A stretch of 64,000 nt of DNA from Lachancea mirantina (taxonomy: Eukaryota; Ascomycota; Saccharomycetes; Saccharomycetales; Saccharomycetaceae), in assembly GCA_900074745.1 (NCBI GenBank), contig LT598465.1, positions 992,001 through 1,056,000 of the forward strand. Reading direction: 5' to 3'. A program made the position numbers and the translations under genes. How positions within the stretch are numbered: the stretch's first letter is position 1; every line of letters starts with the position of its first letter. The notes under the pieces were generated by a model, which searched no databases, was not told where the DNA came from, and saw only the letters and a list, made by a program, of their open reading frames with translations. This document shows, in pieces, positions 58,212 to 64,000 of this stretch.

Positions 58212-60143
58212 TCAAAAGGTTAGACTTCCTGCGTGCGTAAAGCTTTGGGAGTAGTCGTGTTCTTTGATGGGCGTAGAAAATTCAGTCGGGTCACGTGCCA
58301 TCGCGTAAACGCGAGGCACGTGATTCTGCGAGTTGTCGGAGCCCATGGACATGTCTTCCAAGATGTGGTTGTGACGGTTAATGAGCGGGATTTCGTCGGA
58401 GCGAGCGGGGGCGTCGTGCACATAGTTATTGGAGTCGTTGGCTCTAAGGCTGGCGCCGGCGGCCGCTCCGGTCGCTTCGAAGTTCATGGTGGACGCTACG
58501 TAGTAATTCGAAAAGCTGTCGTCCGCGTCCGGTGGACACGAACTGCTCTCTGAGCAATCGTCGATCCCGGGCAACTGCAGCGAGGTCTGTGTGAGATCGG
58601 CTATGAGCTCTTTGGACGCGGGGATGTCGAAGTCGCCCTCTGGCTCGGGTTCGTCGAAATCCACGGCGATGTTGTGGCGGTCTGAGCCCTCGTCCGACGA
58701 TCCGCTGGCGTGTGACTGTGATTTGCCGTCCTCGTTTAGAGATGTGGAGTCGGAGACCCGCTTTGATCCCAAGAGCTCGTTGGTTGGACGTGCCTCTTGC
58801 AAGAATTCGTGGAGCGAGACCTTGGACGACTCACCTGCGGCGTTGTTAATAATATCAGTTGGCGCTAGGCTCATGCTGTCGCGGAGCTTTTTAGTTAGCT
58901 GCTGTTGTGCTAGTGCGCTGCTGTGGTCGCAAGTGGTTTGTTCGTGATTTTCGTCGTTACTACACTCAACCAAAGGCGCCTGTTCCGCGACAGGGGTCCC
59001 TTGGAAATAAGGCATTTGACTCAATTCGTCAGCCGTGGCCCTAGATTTAGGATCCCATGTCAAACAGGCCTTAACAACACTTCGTAGACTACTGAGATGG
59101 GGGTGCTCCATGATAGATTCGATGTCTATGCCTTCAACGTAAGGAAATTTCAGATTCAGGCGCGCCGCTAGTACTTTGGCCTGTTCCCAATTACCGCCGT
59201 GCGACTGGTAACCGCTGACCAGAGTCTCGGGCATAGTGTGCGGAGTTCCCAGAACTTCCAAGATCTTCCAGATTTGATCCATTTCGTCAGACCCCGGGAA
59301 CAACGGCTTGAAAGTGGCTACTTCGACTGCGACACAACCAAACGCCCATATGTCCAATGGTTTTGAATAAAATCCTTTTCTGAGCAAGATTTCTGGTGAC
59401 CGGTACCAGCGCGTCGAAACGTATGCCGTGTAGGGGCTCTTGTTACCGACATGACGTGCGAGCCCGTAGTCGGCAATTTTGACCACGTAGTTGTCATTGT
59501 AGTTCCCATCCACCAGCCAACCCTTAGTGTAGAAATGATTAGAAGGTGAGATTAAGATGTTTTCGGGCTTGACATCCCGATGGAAGAAGTTGTGAGAATG
59601 AATGTGTTTGATGCCTGCCAAAATTTGAGAGAGAACAGATTTGAGCGATGGCAACGAGAAAACGCGTTTTCTTCTCTGGCGCATGAGCTGGTACAGGTTT
59701 TGTTCCATGCATTCCATGACGATATGGAGTTGGAAATTTGTGTCATCGATGAAAAGCTCGAAGATCTGCAGTAGGTTTTTGTGAGCCGGCATGGACAGGA
59801 TAAATTTGATTTCTCGAACCCGCGTGTAGTCGTTCAAGGTGGGCAACCTTGTCATCATGGTCTTGATCGCTAGCAGGCCCTGCTGCTTGTTGTAGAAGTT
59901 TTCTTGTTCGAAGAACGGAATCGTCGCTTCGTCCAGGAGCGTGTTGTGGTACTGTGGCTTCTTATCGGTCAACGCACTCTGGTGTATTTTCGCCAATATC
60001 ACAGATCCAAAGCTCCCTGTCCCGAGTTCTTGCATCAGCGAGAACCGCCTGGATATAGACTTCACGGGAATATAGAAAGGCGGAGAATCGATATCAGGTG
60101 GAACCCCAGTAACTGGTTCCTTTACTTTGTGTCTGAATACCAT
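58212..60143 (-). CDS. IME2: Meiosis-inducing protein kinase Ime2
   Basis: CDK-like/RCK-MAK kinase that drives entry into and progress through meiosis. The 643-residue product (S. cerevisiae 645) has the glycine loop GTGSFGSVILAK at residues 41-52, catalytic HNFFHRDVKPENIL, a magnesium loop reading DYGLARH rather than DFG, and the dual-phosphorylated activation loop TAYVSTRWYRSPEILLRKG. The C-terminal third is an acidic Ser-rich tail. Start: ATG at 60143, MVFRHKVKEP. In S. cerevisiae (YJL106W) it is oppositely oriented to PRM10; here both are on the minus strand. URS1 lies in its promoter, and an unusual inverted repeat lies near the 3' end of the coding region (58291-58323). Confidence 0.95.
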   Translation of the reverse strand: MVFRHKVKEPVTGVPPDIDSPPFYIPVKSISRRFSLMQELGTGSFGSVILAKIHQSALTDKKPQYHNTLLDEATIPFFEQENFYNKQQGLLAIKTMMTRLPTLNDYTRVREIKFILSMPAHKNLLQIFELFIDDTNFQLHIVMECMEQNLYQLMRQRRKRVFSLPSLKSVLSQILAGIKHIHSHNFFHRDVKPENILISPSNHFYTKGWLVDGNYNDNYVVKIADYGLARHVGNKSPYTAYVSTRWYRSPEILLRKGFYSKPLDIWAFGCVAVEVATFKPLFPGSDEMDQIWKILEVLGTPHTMPETLVSGYQSHGGNWEQAKVLAARLNLKFPYVEGIDIESIMEHPHLSSLRSVVKACLTWDPKSRATADELSQMPYFQGTPVAEQAPLVECSNDENHEQTTCDHSSALAQQQLTKKLRDSMSLAPTDIINNAAGESSKVSLHEFLQEARPTNELLGSKRVSDSTSLNEDGKSQSHASGSSDEGSDRHNIAVDFDEPEPEGDFDIPASKELIADLTQTSLQLPGIDDCSESSSCPPDADDSFSNYYVASTMNFEATGAAAGASLRANDSNNYVHDAPARSDEIPLINRHNHILEDMSMGSDNSQNHVPRVYAMARDPTEFSTPIKEHDYSQSFTHAGSLTF

Positions 60144-61243
60144 TTTTGCGACTTTCAGATACAAGAACTCAAATCTCTTTCCTTAGTTTGGTTGTTTCCG
60201 TCTCTGCGCTTATGAAGAACTTGGTAAGTTGACAAGTTTCTATTCTATGATTTTGTATTCTCTTTTACAAGAGAATATTTTTGTTACGTGTTTTGGCGTT
60301 CTGTGTCAAAGATCAAACGTCCCCTTTTATAGCTCTCTTAGCCGCCGAGCGTCGAGACGTCGCCCACAAAAAAGATGAGACTCGTGAATTACTCAAATGA
60401 GTAAGATGTATGGGTTTGTCACTCTGAATGAAAAATATTAGCTTTCAAAGGGTTTCGAAGCGATGAGATATGAGATACATGGGTTTCAAGTTCAAGCTCA
60501 AGGTCAAACGAACACTTTTTTATAAAACCTGAATTTCGTATTAGTGAGGTTGCAGCTCCAAATATCTAGTGTCTCACAGTGTATCACCTAATGTATTACA
60601 CTGATAAGCCCCTAGTCGCAAGGCGTACTCCTCAAATGGAGTGTTTATCTGGATAAGTTCGTGGTTTCAATTACTACATAAGCTATTCAGCGCCGCCTAA
60701 CCTCTTCTTTTCAAGACCCGAGCAAAGTTGTACGCATATTGCCTCAATTTTGTCTCCAATTCATCTTTCTTGATATTGAGGATATTTACATAATTTTCTT
60801 ACTATCTACGCACTCTTGAGGTATTCGTCCCCACGAGCTTTCAAAAGGACAGAATGACAATATTTATAATTCCCAATCTAGGATATAAATTTGTGTTTTC
60901 GCGTGAGAGTAGCACTCGTCGCTTTTCCTCTTCCCAGCAAGAGGTGGAGATTGTCCTATCAAGATTTGCTATGATTGCGAGTTTTTAAGCCGTTGGGTTA
61001 GTATCGACACCGAATATGGCAGATAATGACAAAAACGAGTCAACCGAAGCACCCAAAATTGATGCGATTTTAATTCTAATGGCATCAATCACATTAGTGT
61101 GATATTGACGAGTGTTTCCTTTCTGTCGGATGTTCTCCTTAACGCGCTTGTTTAATTGTCAAGCTAAAGTCCGAACGCTGCTGAAGATTCTCTACACGAA
61201 TTGCACGAGGGAAAAACAATCATACACGGATAAAAAGGCCACA
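60144..61243. other. Divergent promoter region IME2 / flavoenzyme
   Basis: About 1.1 kb between the IME2 ATG and the conservative start of the flavoenzyme. The IME2 side holds URS1. GATAAG sites occur at 60603-60608 and 60652-60657, with a TTATC just before the second (60645-60649). The last 114 bases may be coding if the flavoenzyme starts at 61130. No RNA gene recognised. Confidence 0.5.
60339..60348 (-). promoter_or_regulatory. URS1 (Ume6) site of IME2
   Basis: TAGCCGCCGA on the plus strand reads TCGGCGGCTA toward IME2, a perfect URS1, 196 to 205 bases before the ATG. Ume6 represses early meiotic genes through URS1 and recruits Ime1 on induction; S. cerevisiae IME2 is controlled this way. 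Confidence 0.85.
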
Positions 61244-62530
61244 ATGCATGCGGAAGTCAACCCTTATGATGTTATCATAGTTGGTGGTGGCGTTTTTGGT
61301 TTATCCACCGCAGCACAGTGCATCCGCAGGAAAAAGGCCGTTTTGGTCATTGATAAGTACAACATACCGTCTCCGTTGTCAGCTGCAAACGATTATAACA
61401 AGATAATTCGGCTAGAATACGACGATAGGTTCTATACATCTTTGGCAATTGAAGCCTGTGACTACTGGAACGGAAACGGGGATGAGTTGCTACCCAAGGG
61501 TTTATTGCATGACGTTTACTCTCACTGTGGAAGAATTAGCATTGTCCCGCCCAAGGAGTCATTGCGTTACGCCTTCGAGAAAAACAGTCTGAAAATTTTG
61601 CAAGACGAGTTCAAGAGATGTCTTGACGTTGAAGAATTCCAAGGCGATCTGACATGCGGGAATAAGTTCCCGCAATTACACAACGCGTCTGTCTCCCCTG
61701 ATCAAATAAGATTCAACGCTGACTGCGGAATTGGGTATGCAGCCAAATCCCTAACCAAGATGAAAGAATACTGTGTTTCTCAGGGAGTTCAATTCCTCGA
61801 GCAAAATGGGGTTTCCAGGATTATACCTGGTCAATTGGTAACGGTAGAGACCGCGAGCGGTCAAAGCTACAAAGCAAACAAGGTGCTAATCTCCTGTGGC
61901 GCAAACTCGTCCGCATTGTTGCCCTTGCAAGGCGTGATAAAAGCTACAGGGCTCTACGTTGGCCACATCAACTTGACTCTCGAGGAATGTAAACGATACG
62001 CAAATATTCCTGTTGTCTTCAATCCTGCCGTGGGATACTTTTTCCCTCCAGATATGGACACGAGGACCCTAAAAATCTGCGTTAGCGCCGCATCCACGTA
62101 CGACCGTGAGTCCTCCGGCGTAAAGCCTCGGTATCGTATTGAGGAGCCAACAATCGTCCAAGCACATTATGACTCGATTACCGCAAAAATTCAACGCATT
62201 CTAAAAGACTACCTACCAGACCTGCTTTACAGCCAAAGTCGTTTAAGAGACATTGTCGATCTCAAGATATGTTGGATATCCGATTCGGCCAACTCGGACT
62301 TTGTGATTGACCGTGTCCCAGGACAAGAAAATGTCTATGTGAGCTGTGGAGATTCTGGCCATGCCTTCAAGTTCTTGCCCAACATCGGGCGTTATATATG
62401 GCAGAGGATGGAGGGTAATTTGACAAAAGAGCATCAACAGAGATGGCAATGGCGAGAAAGTGTATGGACCAAAGACTCTCTCTCTTGGCGTATGGAGCAT
62501 CAACGTGACAGCTTGGACAAACTTACTTAA
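61244..62530 (+). CDS. FAD-dependent amine oxidase (fructosyl-amino-acid / saccharopine / sarcosine oxidase type)
   Basis: DAO-fold flavoenzyme that oxidises the C-N bond of an amino acid derivative; the exact substrate is not decidable here. From the ATG at 61244 (428 residues) it opens with the FAD motif DVIIVGGGVFGLSTAAQC. It has LLPLQGVIKATGLYVGH midway, and near the end ICWISDSANSDFVID, whose Cys corresponds to the covalent-flavin Cys of sarcosine oxidases, then CGDSGHAFKFLPNIGRYI, the family C-terminal block. An in-frame ATG at 61130 would add 38 residues (MFSLTRLFNCQAKVRTLLKI and on), basic and nearly free of acid, like a mitochondrial presequence. The C-terminus is not a peroxisomal SKL-type signal. 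I know of no S. cerevisiae gene at this place. Confidence 0.85.
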   Translation: MHAEVNPYDVIIVGGGVFGLSTAAQCIRRKKAVLVIDKYNIPSPLSAANDYNKIIRLEYDDRFYTSLAIEACDYWNGNGDELLPKGLLHDVYSHCGRISIVPPKESLRYAFEKNSLKILQDEFKRCLDVEEFQGDLTCGNKFPQLHNASVSPDQIRFNADCGIGYAAKSLTKMKEYCVSQGVQFLEQNGVSRIIPGQLVTVETASGQSYKANKVLISCGANSSALLPLQGVIKATGLYVGHINLTLEECKRYANIPVVFNPAVGYFFPPDMDTRTLKICVSAASTYDRESSGVKPRYRIEEPTIVQAHYDSITAKIQRILKDYLPDLLYSQSRLRDIVDLKICWISDSANSDFVIDRVPGQENVYVSCGDSGHAFKFLPNIGRYIWQRMEGNLTKEHQQRWQWRESVWTKDSLSWRMEHQRDSLDKLT

Positions 62531-63091
62531 TCTCTTAGATGAGCTAGAGCAGACTGCCTCGGTCAAAATTCACCCGAAAAGCCGTCATCAAGAGCTTCAT
62601 GGGTCAATCGTCCACGGGCGCATAGGCTTCAGTGACTCGAGAGTCATTGCAGATGCGACTCACCAAGCCGACGACGTATAGAATTAGGTAAATTTTCTTC
62701 ATCTTAAACGAAAGGAGTCTTATACGAAATCATCTTGAATTTTAACTAAGCTGCTTAACTTAAAATTCCTCGTTCTTGATCTGAATGATAGAGAAAGAGA
62801 TTCCGCCAATAAAGTGCGCATCACGTTCAAAGTGCTGGCACCGGAACGAGATTCATCTCCTCAAAATAATAAACAAGCAGATTTGGTTTTGGAAGCATCC
62901 TGTTGGTTAAGGAATAGCTTCGTTTAGTTTTTGTTCGGGTCGTGGAATAACGATCTTGCAGATAGACGAGCTTACTGTGTATAGCCGGGTGAGGTTTAAG
63001 GGTGAACCATTTTGATATTCTATAAAAGGTCTTAGGGTAGTACGGGATTTGAAAAGACGTTGTGGATGAAGGCATCGTCCGATAAATCCAG
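62531..63091. other. SET3 promoter and flavoenzyme 3' end
   Basis: 561 bases without a supported gene; short frames on both strands lack features. An in-frame TAA at 63083 precedes the SET3 start. Confidence 0.5.
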
Positions 63092-64000
63092 ATGGCAGAA
63101 AACAACGTAAAGGACGAGAGCACACTTCTCGAAGATGCGTCGACGTTACTGATGTTTTCTAAAGGAACAGAGGCGCACACTGAGAACTCTGGCGCGGATT
63201 TTAATATGGCTGGCCAAGCTCCGACCTCTCGACGACTTTCGACTCCATTCTCGCCCTCGAATAAGAAGGATCTCGAAAATCAAAATATCTCGGGGGCTTC
63301 GAACTCCCCAACAGCGTCCAAGCCTTCCTCATATTCCCAAGTGAATCCGCTTGCATCACCGGGTCCTGCTTCTGCGGTTCTTCTAGACAACATCGACGAA
63401 AAAGTCGAAAGTCACCTCCCGGAGGCCGGGCATACTCGTAGCAGGAGTTCGTCGTCTTTTTCAGGCTCTGGCAAGGGCATGGTTGCAGCTGCTGCTCTAG
63501 CAGCGGCGGCTACCGTTCCTCTGCCCCTCCGTAGACACTCGGGAGAAAAAGCAAAAAAGCGTCTAGAGTCCCAAATTGAAGAACATGGAAAAACTCAAGA
63601 CGAGCAGTGGCCTGTTCCGCAATCATATATTGTTGATCCAGACGCTGGCACCATTACGTGTATCTGTGGTTATGACGATGATGACGGTTTCACTATTCAA
63701 TGCGATCACTGCAACCGATGGCAGCATGCAGTTTGTTACGGAATTAAAGATATCGAAACGGCTCCAGACGATTATTTGTGCTGTGCATGCCATCCGAGAA
63801 AACTAGACGTGAAGAGGGCCAAACGAAAACAACAAGAGCGCAAAAATCCCAAGTCCAAAAGGAAGAGAAAAAGTGTGGACGACGACAGAGTCAGTAGTGC
63901 TCGATCTTCTTCAAATGATGTGACTCAAGTGGGTAGCTCTATCAAAACTGGCGAAAAAGATGTGAAATTAGATGAAACAGTGCAGAAAGTCGACAGTTTC
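63092..64000 (+). CDS. SET3: PHD/SET-domain subunit of the Set3 histone deacetylase complex (3' partial)
   Basis: Set3 defines the Set3C/Hos2 deacetylase complex, which reads H3K4 methylation through its PHD finger. The 303 codons visible stay open to the window edge. The ATG at 63092 is the first after an in-frame TAA at 63083. Features: a short acidic/hydrophobic N-terminal motif ([14 protein letters not shown]), a Ser/Pro-rich segment, an alanine run ([16 protein letters not shown]), and a PHD finger from residue 190 ([20 protein letters not shown], then [10 protein letters not shown] and the final C-x2-C), followed by a very basic Lys/Arg stretch. The SET domain would be beyond the edge. 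It is the single ancestor of SET3 (YKR029C) and SET4 (YJL105W); position next to GMH1/IME2 fits both. Confidence 0.93.
   Translation, partial: MAENNVKDESTLLEDASTLLMFSKGTEAHTENSGADFNMAGQAPTSRRLSTPFSPSNKKDLENQNISGASNSPTASKPSSYSQVNPLASPGPASAVLLDNIDEKVESHLPEAGHTRSRSSSSFSGSGKGMVAAAALAAAATVPLPLRRHSGEKAKKRLESQIEEHGKTQDEQWPVPQSYIVDPDAGTITCICGYDDDDGFTIQCDHCNRWQHAVCYGIKDIETAPDDYLCCACHPRKLDVKRAKRKQQERKNPKSKRKRKSVDDDRVSSARSSSNDVTQVGSSIKTGEKDVKLDETVQKVDSF

Overview
The window is a gene-dense piece of nuclear chromosome from a budding yeast of the family Saccharomycetaceae. It holds 24 protein genes, two of them cut by the window edges, and one tRNA gene. Almost every protein has a clear Saccharomyces cerevisiae counterpart. 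Single ancestral copies stand where S. cerevisiae has duplicates (MDV1/CAF4, GZF3/DAL80, SET3/SET4), and neighbours that are split between two chromosomes in S. cerevisiae are interleaved here. That is the layout of a species that never had the whole-genome duplication. Moderate base composition and gene order suggest a Lachancea-like yeast; the genus is an inference. I see no transposon, viral copy, CRISPR array or centromere.

Left block (1-18368): CPR6 (5' end missing), RPO21/RPB1, BPL1, CRD1, CCT4, CDC123, FRE1 and CRR1. It merges S. cerevisiae YLR216C-YLR213C with YDL140C-YDL143W. Middle block (18561-24275): RPL4, a JEN-family carboxylate transporter and RKM3, with JEN inserted into the YBR031W-YBR030W pair. 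Right block (24687-64000): GAP1, a tRNA-Thr(CGU), KAE1, SPC34, MDV1/CAF4, CCT7, DID2, GZF3/DAL80, SPO14, two unrecognised genes, GMH1, UTP10, PRM10, IME2, a FAD-dependent amine oxidase and SET3 (3' end missing). It merges S. cerevisiae chromosome X and XI segments (YJL112W-YJL105W and YKR039W-YKR029C).

Several promoters carry recognisable signals that fit the gene. UTP10 has a PAC-RRPE pair, as does RPL4, where it is less expected. IME2 has a perfect URS1 site and PRM10 has two pheromone-response elements. GAP1 and GZF3 have GATA clusters, consistent with nitrogen control and GZF3 autoregulation. Both chaperonin genes (CCT4, CCT7) have PACE (Rpn4-type) sites. FRE1 has three ATGCTCA motifs and a 23-bp palindrome.

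The least explained parts are the Ser-rich 610-residue gene at 44418-46250, the small gene ending at 47042, the GC-rich palindrome-bearing stretch beside the tRNA, and the IME2-SET3 interval with its extra flavoenzyme. No coherent undescribed multi-gene system is visible; most of the window is ordinary, well-conserved yeast sequence.
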